A stretch of 64,000 nucleotides of DNA, from assembly GCA_965226805.1 (NCBI GenBank), contig CBDDDW010000024.1, forward strand, positions 62,001 through 126,000, in the 5' to 3' direction. A model generated the notes under the pieces. It saw only the letters and a program-made list of their open reading frames with translations. It did not search any database and was not told the DNA's origin. The stretch's first letter is position 1. The number at the start of each line of letters is the position of its first letter. The position numbers and the translations under genes were made by a program. Below are positions 8,227 to 17,784 of the stretch, piece after piece. This DNA is from CBDDDW01 sp965226805. Lineage in GTDB: Bacteria > Chloroflexota > Dehalococcoidia > Lucifugimonadales > JAGWBF01.

Positions 8227-8254
8227 GTAGGATAGCTCTGTTGGATCTACGACG

Positions 8255-8452
8255 TCACTCCCTGGGCGGAAAGTAGACAGTTCCCGGCTCTACGTTGGTC
8301 AGGTCGAGCCTCTCGATGTCTCGCCGGAAAGGCAGGACTCCCTGCACGAACGCGTAGAGCTGCTCCATGTGGCCGGCGTCGCTCACGTCGAGTCCCGACG
8401 CCTCGGCTATGGTCAGGAAGGACTCGTAGCTTAAGTCACTCTCGCCTCGCAT
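8255..8452 (-). CDS. GatC-like small protein
   Basis: A 65-residue protein with ASGLDVSDAGHMEQLYAFVQ followed by a RRDIERLDLTNVEPGTVYFP tail. The tail resembles GatC, which wraps around GatA in the tRNA-dependent amidotransferase, and the gene sits directly upstream of the GatA-like amidase. It lacks the longer N-terminal helix of typical GatC (about 95 residues). A role as structural partner of the amidase is inferred. Its upstream region is bounded by an intergenic repeat carrying an IS3 insertion. Confidence 0.6.
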   Translation of the reverse strand: MRGESDLSYESFLTIAEASGLDVSDAGHMEQLYAFVQGVLPFRRDIERLDLTNVEPGTVYFPPRE

Positions 8453-8554
8453 TCTCTTCTCCGCTCGAAGAACGCGCTATCAGCTCCACGTCTTCAGCTT
8501 ATTTGTTTTCAGAGAGATTTATATCTGAAGGACACCCTCAAGTGGACCCCATCA

Positions 8555-9490
8555 TCAGGACAGCGGTGAGGCTAAAATAAGAGAGTCTACCGCTGGGGTG
8601 TCTCGTAAACCTTCATCCGATTGTAAGGCTTGTGGATGTTCCAGTAAACACCTTTGTGGGCTCACTGCTTGGAACACCTGACCCGGTGACCGATAGCCCA
8701 GGGCTTGATGGGGCCGCTCTTGGTTGTAGAAGGCCAGATAAGCCCCAATCCCTTTTCTGGCCTCAGTCCCATTTTGGTATGCCTTCAGGTACACCTCCTC
8801 GTACTTGATGCTGCGCCACAGCCGTTCCACGAAGACGTTGTCCATGCACCGGCCCCTGCCGTCCATGCTCACTTGAACGCCTTGCGCCAGCAGCATGCTG
8901 GTGAAGGCCTCGCTGGTGAACTGGCTGCCCTGGTCGGTGTTGAAGATCTGTGGCCGACCCTTGCTCAAGGCCTCTTCCAGAGCCGCAACACAGAAGTCTA
9001 CCTCCAGGGTGTTGGACAGCCGCCAGGCCAGCACGTAGCGGCTGTGCCAGTCCATGATGGCCATCAAGTAGAGGAAACCCCGAGCCATGGGTATGTAGGT
9101 GATGTCGGTGGCCCACACCTGGTTGACCCGGTTGATCTCCAGCCCCCTGAGCAAGTACGGATAGACCTTATGCCCTGGGTTTGGCTTGGTGGTGTTGGGA
9201 CGCCGGTAGATGGCCTCCAGGCCTATCAGCTGCATCAGCCGGCGGACCCGCTTGCGGTTGACCTGGTGTCCGTGATTTCTGCGCCAGGCAGTCATCCTTC
9301 TGGAGCCGTAGAAAGGTGTCTTCAGGTACTGTTGGTCTATGAGGGCCATCAACTCCATGTCCTCGGCGCCGGCCTCGGTTGGCAGGTAGTACAACGAGGA
9401 GCGGCTGATACCCAGCAAGGCGCACTGGCGCACCAGAGACAGCTTCGGTTCTTCTCGGTCAATCATGGCCCGGCGTTGGGACCGGCTCAC
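8555..9490 (-). CDS. IS3-family transposase OrfB (integrase core)
   Basis: A 311-residue DDE transposase subunit. It has the HTH_21-like front (YGSRRMTAWRRNHGHQVNRK), then the catalytic core: WATDITYIP (first Asp), FNTDQGSQFTSEAF (second Asp) and the Glu in a FVERLWRSIKYEEVYL segment. The GTG start at 9490 overlaps the orfA stop. In IS3 elements the active enzyme is an OrfAB fusion made by -1 frameshifting; the frame and a slippery heptamer in orfA fit that. Confidence 0.95.
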   Translation of the reverse strand: MSRSQRRAMIDREEPKLSLVRQCALLGISRSSLYYLPTEAGAEDMELMALIDQQYLKTPFYGSRRMTAWRRNHGHQVNRKRVRRLMQLIGLEAIYRRPNTTKPNPGHKVYPYLLRGLEINRVNQVWATDITYIPMARGFLYLMAIMDWHSRYVLAWRLSNTLEVDFCVAALEEALSKGRPQIFNTDQGSQFTSEAFTSMLLAQGVQVSMDGRGRCMDNVFVERLWRSIKYEEVYLKAYQNGTEARKGIGAYLAFYNQERPHQALGYRSPGQVFQAVSPQRCLLEHPQALQSDEGLRDTPAVDSLILASPLS

Positions 9491-9771
9491 AACCCGAAGC
9501 TCCGTGACAAAAAATCCCGTTCCACCTTGAGCTGCCCAATCTGTTGGTAGAGCTGGGCAGTGAGGACCTCTTGGTCCTTCTCCTGGCGTCCAGCACCATT
9601 TTCAAAGAGGTGCGGCGCCCCCTGAGTCAAGGCCTTCTTCCAGGCATGGATCTGGCTCGGGTGGACTTCAAACCGGCTGGCCAGCTCTGCAATGGTGTGC
9701 TCCCCCTGGAGCGCGGCCAAAGCCACTTTGCCCTTGAAGACTGGGCTGTGCTTCTTACGTGTTTGCTTCAT
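9487..9771 (-). CDS. IS3-family transposase OrfA (HTH) with slippery site
   Basis: A 94-residue DNA-binding subunit: KKHSPVFKGKVALAALQGE, then the helix-turn-helix TIAELASRFEVHPSQIHAWK, and a coiled-coil tail (QLYQQIGQLKVERDFL). Positions 9514-9508, read on the minus strand, form the heptamer T-TTT-TTG in the zero frame, a classic -1 frameshift signal. Slipping there leads without a stop into OrfB. The second copy of the element has lost this heptamer. Confidence 0.93.
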   Translation of the reverse strand: MKQTRKKHSPVFKGKVALAALQGEHTIAELASRFEVHPSQIHAWKKALTQGAPHLFENGAGRQEKDQEVLTAQLYQQIGQLKVERDFLSRSFGL

Positions 9772-9853
9772 GTCCTGCTCCTTCTTTCCGTCCTATTTTA
9801 GGAGCGGGACTCTCTCTTAGCCACCTGTCCAAATTTTGGGGACCACCTCACCC

Positions 9854-9925
9854 CTTCCCTTCGGCAGTCTCAGGGCAAGCTCTCAGACTCCCGCCAAAGG
9901 GGCTTCGCCCCTCTGCACACGCCGT
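9854..9925. repeat. Interspersed repeat with GGGGCTTCGCCCC hairpin, copy 1
   Basis: This is the right part of a repeat whose left part (8513-8537, ATATCTGAAGGACACCC) lies across the IS3 insertion. Its core is a TCAGACTCCCG block followed by AAAGGGGCTTCGCCCCTCTG, a strong hairpin with a CTTCG loop. Related copies are at 12160-12240 and 17600-17672. All are intergenic. The function is unknown; the hairpin could act as a transcription terminator or mRNA stabiliser. Confidence 0.7.
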
Positions 9926-10287
9926 TGTTCATCAGCAGGTTAGGTGGTTCCGCCTAGACGCTTGCCATCTTGGTCAAAGAACACCATATCCGGCAGGCCA
10001 TCTTTGCGGACTCCCACGCCGAGGCGGATCTTCTGGTAGCTGTCGAAGAAGATGGCAGCCGCCACACCATCATCCCCCAGGACTATCGACGCCCTCATCT
10101 CGCCGTCTTTGTCCAAAAGCGACAGCAGGGGAAGGATGCCTTCCCCGAGACCCAGCATGGACCTGATATCCTCGTCTTCGTCCATGTAGGCGACACCCGT
10201 CCAGTTGCTCTTGAAAAGACCCAGCGATATTCTGGGGCTCCCGTCCTTGTCGAAGAAACTCAGGTTCGGGGAGCCGTGCTCTGTAAA

Positions 10288-11992
10288 CCCGAATCCACCG
10301 AAGGACACGGATGGACGGCGTGAGGACAGCGGAAGGGGGTGGGTGAGGGAGCTACAGGGGAGATGGCCTGGGGTCTTGGGGTAGATGGGAGGCCGGCGGA
10401 GGGTCTTCAGTCGCCGCACAGGGCCCCTAAGGCCATATGCGGGAGTTGCGATGCGCGGGATGGCGAGAGGATACGCAGCAGGGGACTCTCGCGACCGGGG
10501 TGGCGCGAGATTGCGGGGACGTTGGGTCAGTTGCAGGCTGGCCGTCAGGCCGGGAATGGAATGGCTTGCAGCCGGGCCAAGGCGCGACTGAACTGGGTTT
10601 CCCAAGGCCAGCGCCGGGGGAGATGCAAAGTGAGGCGGCGCGCCGAGCGGGTGATCCGTCCCACCAGAGCGAAGACCCGCCGCCTGAGGGTCTTGGTGGT
10701 CACGATCTGCTGACCCAGGCCGATGCGGGCTGTCCAGCGGGCCAGGTTATGCGCCATCACCTGGACCGCCAGCCAGGCGCCGTTGGCGGCGAAGCGCCCC
10801 GACGGCATGTGGTTCAGCCCGACGCCGTACTTGAGGTCGCGTATGGCGTTCTCGACCTCGGCGTGGCGGCGATGATCGGCCTCCAGTTCCAGCGTCTCCC
10901 CATCGCGGTCGGTGATGAAGGCGTGATAGCTGTATCTGGCGAAGAGGGCGAGCTGGGAACCGGGCGTCGGCTTCACCCGCCGGACAATGAGCCGCACCGG
11001 CGCGGCGTCCGGCTTGGTCTGGAACGGGGTGTAAGTCGTCTCGGCGACATCGGCGGCGCCGTCCATCCAGTAGGGAATGGGAGTCCAGTCCTCCTCTGGT
11101 ATCGCCTCGATCAGGTCCCGCAGGCTGGCGCGCTGGCGGATGGTGATAGAGAAGCGGACATCCATTTCCCGGCAGGCGGCAACGACAGTGTGGGCGTAGA
11201 AGCCGCTGTCGGCCCGCACCGTGAGTTGTCCCCTGGCCCCGCCGTAGCGCACCCGCCCCACCGTCTCACGCAGGAAGTGGGCGGCGCCACGGGCGGTGTT
11301 GGCCCGGCCCTCGCGCAGCCGGGACATCAGCACCTCGCCGGTGCCGGCGGCAATGGCCAGCAGCGGGTGATAGCCGCGGGCGCCGGTATAGCCGTGGTGG
11401 CGCGCTCCCTCCTTGGCCAGTCCATAGGTCTCGCAGATGGTCGAGTCCAGGTCGATGGTCAGGGGCGAGTCGCCGGGTCCGGCCCCAGCGGCCCAGGCCC
11501 GGGCCAACAACTGGCGGCTCACGCGGTCGAGTTGACGGACATGCCCCCACCGGAAGCTGCGCAGGAAGGTCCCCAGGGTGGATGGCGCCTTGACCACGCA
11601 GCCTAGAACACCGACCGTCCCACCAGCGCGCAGCGCATCGGCGTCGTCGATGCAGTCGCCGCCTGCCAGCGCGGAAGCGACCAGCGTCAGCATCTTGTCC
11701 CCAGTGTTCGCCCGTCCCGGCGCTCCGCCGAGGTCAAGGTGATGGTCGACGAGTTCCCGCAGGCCCAGGTGCCGGGCTAGGGTGGCCGGCAGGAGCAGGC
11801 CGGCATTGGCCACCAGGCGATGGTCGTCAAAGAGGATGCGGATACGGTCGGGTTTGTTCTGTGGCAGCATCTATTGGGTGCTCCTTGTTTCCGGGCTGGT
11901 TTCTGTTCCAAAACCATTATCCCAGATTCAGAGGAGCACCCGATGGCTTCTTCAAGGACTGTCCCCAAGGCCGTCCTTCGGTGGATTCGGGC
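10288..11992 (-). mobile_element. IS1380-family insertion sequence, copy A
   Basis: A 1705-bp element ending in near-perfect inverted repeats (CCCGAATCCACCGAAGGAC and its complement). Its flanks are TAAA at 10284-10287 and 11993-11996, a 4-bp target duplication confirmed by the reading frame it interrupts. It carries one transposase gene. The copy at 39710-41414 has the same length and differs at only a few visible bases (for example near 10420 and 10437), so transposition was recent. Confidence 0.93.
10545..11870 (-). CDS. IS1380-family DDE transposase, copy A
   Basis: A 441-residue transposase of the DDE group 1/IS1380 family. The acidic residues are seen in LTIDLDSTICETYG (first Asp), TVRADSGFYA (second Asp) and HAEVENAIRDLKYG (Glu). 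The length is typical and the frame is intact. The protein is identical to the copy at 39967-41292. It cuts and rejoins the 19-bp terminal repeats of the element. A 389-residue frame on the opposite strand is only a GC-rich shadow. Confidence 0.95.
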   Translation of the reverse strand: MLPQNKPDRIRILFDDHRLVANAGLLLPATLARHLGLRELVDHHLDLGGAPGRANTGDKMLTLVASALAGGDCIDDADALRAGGTVGVLGCVVKAPSTLGTFLRSFRWGHVRQLDRVSRQLLARAWAAGAGPGDSPLTIDLDSTICETYGLAKEGARHHGYTGARGYHPLLAIAAGTGEVLMSRLREGRANTARGAAHFLRETVGRVRYGGARGQLTVRADSGFYAHTVVAACREMDVRFSITIRQRASLRDLIEAIPEEDWTPIPYWMDGAADVAETTYTPFQTKPDAAPVRLIVRRVKPTPGSQLALFARYSYHAFITDRDGETLELEADHRRHAEVENAIRDLKYGVGLNHMPSGRFAANGAWLAVQVMAHNLARWTARIGLGQQIVTTKTLRRRVFALVGRITRSARRLTLHLPRRWPWETQFSRALARLQAIPFPA

Positions 11993-12159
11993 TAAAGCCC
12001 AGGGTGGCCCTTACCTCACCATCCGGGCCCACAAGCTCGAACTTTTCGGCACGGACCACCGTGGGTTCCTTCTCGCCGTTGCTGCCGCTATCGCTCATAA
12101 CCGGAGTCTCCTTTGAGTCTACTCCCGTACCCGACCGTCTCCCACCTTCGAGGAAGGGG

Positions 12160-12240
12160 GAAGAAAAAATATCTGGGGGACACCCCCAGTGCCCCCGCCG
12201 AAGGGGGCGATACCCCCTCTGGACTCCCCCCCCGTTCACG
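12160..12240. repeat. Interspersed repeat, copy 2
   Basis: A diverged copy of the hairpin repeat: AATATCTGGGGGACACCC, then CCGAAGGGGGCGATACCCCCTCTGGACTCCCC. It lies between the aldolase/SDR gene and the disrupted DKDG gene. The hairpin arms differ from copy 1 but keep pairing (AGGGGG with CCCCCT), which suggests that pairing is selected or that the repeat diverged by compensated changes. Confidence 0.55.
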
Positions 12241-12267
12241 GTCCAACCGGGCGTTAGAAAGCCAATG

Positions 12268-14328
12268 CTAGCGGGGAAAGGCATCCTTCAGGCCGGCGTC
12301 CACCGGGATCATGGCCCCAGTGGTCTTGGCGGACCGGTCGCCGGCGAGGAACAATACAGCCTCCGCTACGTCCTCGGCGTCTACCCGCTCCTTTAGCAGG
12401 TTTCGCTGCCGGTAGAAGTCCTCCAGGCCTTCTATCGGGATGCCGTGGGCCCGGGCCCGCTGCTCCCGCACCTCCTGCGACCACAGGTTCGAGCCCTGAA
12501 AGATCGCGTCCGGATTGACTACGTTGCACCGGATACCGTACTCGCCGTTCTCGATGGCGAGCACCTTGGCTAGTTGGACCTCCGCTGCCTTGGAGGCACT
12601 ATAGGCACCGAAGTCTTTGCCGGGGGAGGTGACGTTTTTAGTGCCGATGAACACCATGCTTCCGCCAATACCCTGCTCTCGCATCAGCTTGACGGCCTCG
12701 CGGGCAACCAGGAAGTGTCCCGTGGTGTTGATGTCCAGGGCCCGCTGCCAGTCGGCCAGAGGCATGGTCTCTATGGCCCCGACGGGGGCTATGCCTGCGT
12801 TGGACACAAGTATGTCCAGTCCACCATAAGCCAGACGGACTTGCTTGAAAGCGTCGGCGACACCACCCTCGCTGGTTACGTCCATGGGGCAGGCTGTCGC
12901 CCTTCCGTGCCCGAGAGAGCCGTTTAGCTCTTCGCAGAGGGCTAGAGCGCCCTCCTCGTCAATATCCGCGACTGCCACATGGGCCCCCTCGGCCGCGAGC
13001 CGGGCCGAGATGGCCCGGCCTATACCGTGAGCCCCTCCGGTCACAAGGGCCACTCGCCGCGCCAGCTCCCTTTCAGGTGGAGCCAGCGTTAGCTTGTAGA
13101 GCTCCATCGGCCAGTACTCCGCCTCGAAAGCGTGTTTCGGAGTCAAAGAGGCGTACTCGCCGACCGACTGGGCCGCTTGGATAACTCCAATGATGTGGTG
13201 GTAGATGTCTCCCGGGATGAGGGCCCCGCGGGAATCTCTTCCAGTGGTCCACATGCCGACGCCCGGGACCAGCACTACTCTAGGATAGGGGTCCAACATG
13301 GGCTCAGCCCCGTTGCTGTGCCGCCGGTACCAGGAACGATACTCCTCCGCATAGCTTTTGACCCCTTCCCGAAGCGCCTGAAGCAGCCCCGGCACGTCCT
13401 CGGGGTCTTTGGCATCCACCCAAAGGGGCACCCTCTTGGTCTGGATCAGGTGGTCGGGAGTAACGGGGCCTATGCCGCTCAGCTCTCTACCGCGCTCGGA
13501 ATTCACGAATTCCAGCACGTCTGGTGCGTCGTCGTAACGGAGGACCGCCCTCTGGCCTTCGCTGACCACACCCCTCAGAGTTGGGGAGATCGCCGCCGCG
13601 ATCCGTCGGCGATGGTCGGTTTCCAGAGACCTCCGCAGCGGCTTTCCGAACACAACCTTTCCAAGAGCCTGTTTCTTCGCGTACTCCTCGGCCTGGGTCA
13701 CCAGGTCGATGTGGAGGTCGTAGGCCGCCCTTACCGTGTCGCCCCAGGTGAGCAGCCCGTGGTTCACCAGCACCACACCCTTGATGCGGGGATCGCCGCG
13801 CACCGCTTCCCCCACCTTTTTCGAGAGGGCGAAGCCGGGGCGGATGTACTCGACCACCGCTACATCACTGCCATATACGCGGCCCAGCACTTCGTGAGGG
13901 CTACGGGTATTGGTCAGCGACAGGATAGCGTCAGCATGGGTGTGTACTACACTTGCGTGAGGCAGAAAGGCATGCAACAGAGTTTCAATGGACGGTCTCG
14001 GAGAGCGAGGTTCCAGAAGGCAGTGGTCCAAATAGGCCACTATCTCCTCGTCGGTCATGTCCGCGATATCGAACAGGGGTAGGATGTCGTCAAGTCCGAG
14101 CGAGGGAAAATCTTCACGCTGGGCGACTTTCATGTCGGAGCCGCTGGCCTTGATGAGTAGAGTCCTGGTCTCCCGGCCACGAAAGTCGGTCCCGGTAACC
14201 TTGAGAGAAGTGTTGCCTCCACCCCAAATCACCAGACCGGGTTCCGCTCCTACAAGACGGCTCTGGTAGACCAGCAGGTTCAGCTCCGGCAGGCCCCGGA
14301 CTTCTTCTTCAGACCAACGATTGTCCAT
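12268..14328 (-). CDS. Bifunctional class II aldolase / short-chain dehydrogenase
   Basis: A 686-residue fusion. Residues about 1-400 are a class II (zinc) sugar-phosphate aldolase domain: GGGNTSLK substrate loop, HASVVHTHADA with zinc-binding histidines and LVNHGLLTWG. Residues about 430-686 are a classical SDR: ALVTGGAHGIGRAIS for NAD(P), NAG at SNAGIAPVG and catalytic YSASK. This architecture is known as rhamnulose-1-phosphate aldolase/lactaldehyde dehydrogenase (RhaD-type fusion) and usually degrades deoxy-sugars. The LsrF-like aldolase is just upstream on the same strand with a 78-bp gap, so they likely form one catabolic operon. The sugar is not determined. Confidence 0.9.
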   Translation of the reverse strand: MDNRWSEEEVRGLPELNLLVYQSRLVGAEPGLVIWGGGNTSLKVTGTDFRGRETRTLLIKASGSDMKVAQREDFPSLGLDDILPLFDIADMTDEEIVAYLDHCLLEPRSPRPSIETLLHAFLPHASVVHTHADAILSLTNTRSPHEVLGRVYGSDVAVVEYIRPGFALSKKVGEAVRGDPRIKGVVLVNHGLLTWGDTVRAAYDLHIDLVTQAEEYAKKQALGKVVFGKPLRRSLETDHRRRIAAAISPTLRGVVSEGQRAVLRYDDAPDVLEFVNSERGRELSGIGPVTPDHLIQTKRVPLWVDAKDPEDVPGLLQALREGVKSYAEEYRSWYRRHSNGAEPMLDPYPRVVLVPGVGMWTTGRDSRGALIPGDIYHHIIGVIQAAQSVGEYASLTPKHAFEAEYWPMELYKLTLAPPERELARRVALVTGGAHGIGRAISARLAAEGAHVAVADIDEEGALALCEELNGSLGHGRATACPMDVTSEGGVADAFKQVRLAYGGLDILVSNAGIAPVGAIETMPLADWQRALDINTTGHFLVAREAVKLMREQGIGGSMVFIGTKNVTSPGKDFGAYSASKAAEVQLAKVLAIENGEYGIRCNVVNPDAIFQGSNLWSQEVREQRARAHGIPIEGLEDFYRQRNLLKERVDAEDVAEAVLFLAGDRSAKTTGAMIPVDAGLKDAFPR

Positions 14329-14405
14329 GGAATCAGATATCCCTAACTCCCTGGTAGGGAGTGGATACTATACGCAGGCCATTGGACGCCCACTGTCCGT
14401 TAGCC

Positions 14406-15200
14406 TTAGGCTACCCCTGCCTTGAGGCTCTGGAATAGCTCGTGAGCCTCCTCCGCAGTGCCGTTCTCGTGGACTATGTATCTGATCGCCCTCATGATCG
14501 CTACCGGTGCGTCGTTCTGCCAAATATTCCGACCCAAGTTCACGCCGATGGCTCCCCTCTGCATGCCGTCGTAGACAAACTCCATCACCTCGAGCTCCGA
14601 GTCGACGCTGGGCCCACCTGCCATGACCACAGGGACAGGACAGCCGTCTACGACCTTCTCAAAGTCCTCGCACCAATAAGTCTTGACCACCTTAGCTCCA
14701 AGCTCCGCGGCGATGCGACAGCACAGACCAAGATAGCGGGCGTCTCGCTTTTCCAGCTCCCGGCCCACGGCGGTCACGGCCATAACCGGGATGCCGTATC
14801 TCTCTCCTTCGTTGACGAGTTTGGACAGGTTCAAGAGAGTTTGATGCTCGTATTCCGAGCCAACGAAAACGGAAATACCGACGGCGGATACGTTCAACCG
14901 GATGGCGTCTTCCATCGATGTGGTTACGCTCTCATTGGCCAGGTCTTGACCAATGACGCTGGTCCCACCCGAGACTCGGAGGATGATAGGTTTCGCGTTC
15001 TCGGGGGGAATCGCTGACCGTAAGACCCCCCTGGTAACGAACAGAGCATCGGAGTAGGGCAGAAGTGGTTCGACGGTTTCCCCGGGCCTCTCCAACCGGG
15101 AAGTGGGTCCTTGGAAATATCCGTGGTCGATCGGTAGAAACATGCAGCGTCCATCCGACTGAATCAACCGTGACAGGCGGTTCGCCATTCCCCAGTCCAT
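14406..15200 (-). CDS. LsrF-like class I aldolase/thiolase
   Basis: A 264-residue TIM-barrel enzyme of the DeoC/FbaB/LsrF family. The start MDWGMANRLSRL and LPIDHGYFQGPTSRLERPGE match Escherichia coli LsrF closely; LsrF transfers an acetyl group from a phospho-AI-2 product to CoA. The Schiff-base lysine is likely in AKVVKTYWCEDF, and MAGGP and GVNLGRNIWQ bind phosphate. No lsrK, lsrG or lsr transport genes are seen, so the role is probably general sugar-phosphate cleavage together with the adjoining aldolase/SDR. It could be a class I fructose-bisphosphate aldolase relative. Confidence 0.85.
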   Translation of the reverse strand: MDWGMANRLSRLIQSDGRCMFLPIDHGYFQGPTSRLERPGETVEPLLPYSDALFVTRGVLRSAIPPENAKPIILRVSGGTSVIGQDLANESVTTSMEDAIRLNVSAVGISVFVGSEYEHQTLLNLSKLVNEGERYGIPVMAVTAVGRELEKRDARYLGLCCRIAAELGAKVVKTYWCEDFEKVVDGCPVPVVMAGGPSVDSELEVMEFVYDGMQRGAIGVNLGRNIWQNDAPVAIMRAIRYIVHENGTAEEAHELFQSLKAGVA

Positions 15201-15603
15201 AGCTAGAACTCCTTACTTTTCGTCGAGAGGAACAGTTTAAGACCGCGGTATCCTCGCGATCCCAGAGCGGTCGGGGATATTATCCCCGAGCGAACCGGTT
15301 TTTGCAAACGGCGTGCGTATTGAATGACGTAGGGGCGCCGCATGGAGTCTGTCTCAGAAGTCCCTTCTCCCCTGGCGGGAGAAGGTCAGGATGAGGGGGT
15401 GCAGACGAAAGTCCGCAGCTCGCTATCTAGAAATGAGGGTTACGGGCCGATGAGGGATCACCCTCACCTTAATCCTCTCCCATCAAAGGGAGAGGAAAGA
15501 GACCAGCGCCCCCCTTATAGTAGTTATGAGACGGGCTCCATGCGTCGCCCCTATGGGCCCATGATCCCAAGAGAGATGGGGTCCTTAAGACAGGGAGAGG
15601 GCC
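15201..15603. repeat. Intergenic region with CCTCTCCC-type inverted repeats
   Basis: No gene is visible. The stretch 15358-15400 (CTTCTCCCCTGGCGGGAGAAGG, then TCAGGATGAGGG) and 15460-15500 (CCCTCACCTTAATCCTCTCC, then a matching GGGAGAGG arm) are two members of a common intergenic palindromic repeat, facing each other. A similar unit occurs at 61791-61835 and traces occur at 23800-23930. The small reading frame over it is a by-product. Confidence 0.6.
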
Positions 15604-15636
15604 AAAGAAAATGCCGAGCCATATTCAGGCCCGGCA
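15604..15636 (-). terminator. Rho-independent terminator of the 16S rRNA unit
   Basis: On the minus strand a 9-bp stem (TGCCGGGCC pairing with GGCTCGGCA, one G-T pair) with a 7-base loop is followed by TTTTCTTT. It lies about 215 bases past the mature 16S 3' end and just beyond the processing stem, the expected place for the end of the transcript. Confidence 0.75.
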
Positions 15637-15659
15637 CGTTCAAGAGAGCGCCTTAACCG

Positions 15660-15677
15660 CTGGATAGTGGAAGGAAG
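15660..15677 (-). other. 16S processing stem, 3' arm
   Basis: The plus strand reads CTGGATAGTGGAAGGAAG here, and the leader at 17387-17404 is its complement with one mismatch. In the transcript the two arms would pair and enclose the entire 16S rRNA, as RNase III processing stems do in bacteria. Confidence 0.75.
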
Positions 15678-15852
15678 CAGTAATGCTCATCTATATGGCA
15701 GCGGGCTTTCTCAGGGAACTGCCCTAGAAGACCGGGGAGCTAAACGCTCAACCATCTGGCCTCTTTCAAGCAGAACACCCACTGACCGACCTAGGAGGTG
15801 GACACAACCCGCACCCAACTTACGCTGGAGAACCGGGTCGGTCTAATCTCCC

Positions 15853-17376
<1,524 letters not shown>

Positions 17377-17386
17377 AGTAACCTTA

Positions 17387-17404
17387 CTTCCTTCCACTAT
17401 GCAG
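17387..17404 (-). other. 16S processing stem, 5' arm
   Basis: The plus strand reads CTTCCTTCCACTATGCAG, complementary to the arm at 15660-15677 over 17 of 18 positions. It lies in the 16S leader just upstream of the mature 5' end. Confidence 0.75.
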
Positions 17405-17441
17405 TTGTTAAGGTGCTGCTGGAGACTCTACTCCAGTTGAT

Positions 17442-17470
17442 ATCATAAACAAGCTTGATATCCATGTCAA
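17442..17470 (-). promoter_or_regulatory. 16S rRNA promoter
   Basis: On the minus strand TTGACA (17470-17465) is followed by a 17-base spacer and TATGAT (17447-17442): a perfect -35 and a 5 of 6 match at -10 with ideal spacing for the housekeeping sigma factor. It lies about 65 bases upstream of the mature 16S end. A CTGGAG-TAGAGT-CTCCAG hairpin follows in the leader. Confidence 0.85.
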
Positions 17471-17784
17471 GGGGCACTTCGCTACTTTCCCTACGTCCTT
17501 CGTCCCTTACCCAAACCCAATTCTAGCAAGGTACTGGAAAACTCCTTCGACCATCCCCCTGACTCCCTTTCCTTCGGCAGGCTCAGGACATGCCTGGCCA
17601 GGAAGGGGGAGAAACTCATATCTGAGGGACGCCCTCAGACTCCCCGCAAAAGGGCTTCGCCACTCTGCACACCCTCTTCCTCAGCCTGCTAGTGCGAGGC
17701 GCGACCTCGAGTCTCGGCCGCGGGACTTGGCCCGACTTGACGCTACCCATGGCGCCGCTCCGGGAAACGCAGAGGATTGCCGGA
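17471..17784. other. Intergenic stretch with interspersed repeat copy 3
   Basis: Between the 16S promoter and the DUF35 gene. The part at 17600-17672 is a copy of the hairpin repeat: ATATCTGAGGGACGCCCTC, AGACTCCCCGC and AAAAGGGCTTCGCCACTCTG. It is preceded by CCTTCGGCAGGCTCAGGACA, also seen in part at copy 1. No gene is evident. Confidence 0.6.

Larger units (their letters stand above)
8538..9850 (-). mobile_element. IS3-family insertion sequence, copy A (intact)
   Basis: A 1313-bp element with imperfect terminal inverted repeats (TGAGGTGGTCCCCAAAAT at the orfA end, TCAAGTGGACCCCATCAT at the orfB end) and 3-bp target duplications CCC at 8535-8537 and 9851-9853, the usual size for IS3. It holds orfA and orfB overlapping in the -1 frame. 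It is inserted in an intergenic repeat whose halves lie on both sides. A second, damaged copy is at 42506-43828. Confidence 0.93.
9940..12098 (-). pseudogene. DKDG-repeat protein gene split by IS1380
   Basis: Removing the IS1380 element (10288-11992) and one TAAA duplication restores one frame of about 150 residues: it starts MSDSGSNGEKEP at 12098 behind an AAAGGAG ribosome-binding site and crosses the junction as ...RATLGF-TEHGSPN.... The product is a series of short beta units with the pattern FFDKDG.PR..LG (FFDKDGSPRISLG, LLDKDGEMRASIVLG, FFDQDGKRLGG). It has no signal peptide or catalytic motif. Such DxDG-repeat proteins are of unknown function. The insertion falls after about residue 40, so the gene is certainly disrupted. 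Confidence 0.85.

Noticed and set aside
6838..8452. Full gatCAB operon
   Set aside because: GatB is absent and the GatC-like gene is short, so tRNA transamidation cannot be claimed from context.
10437..11606. 389-residue open frame on the plus strand opposite the IS1380 transposase (also at 39859-41028)
   Set aside because: It mirrors the transposase codons in GC-rich DNA, has no family features and appears identically in both copies because the element is duplicated.
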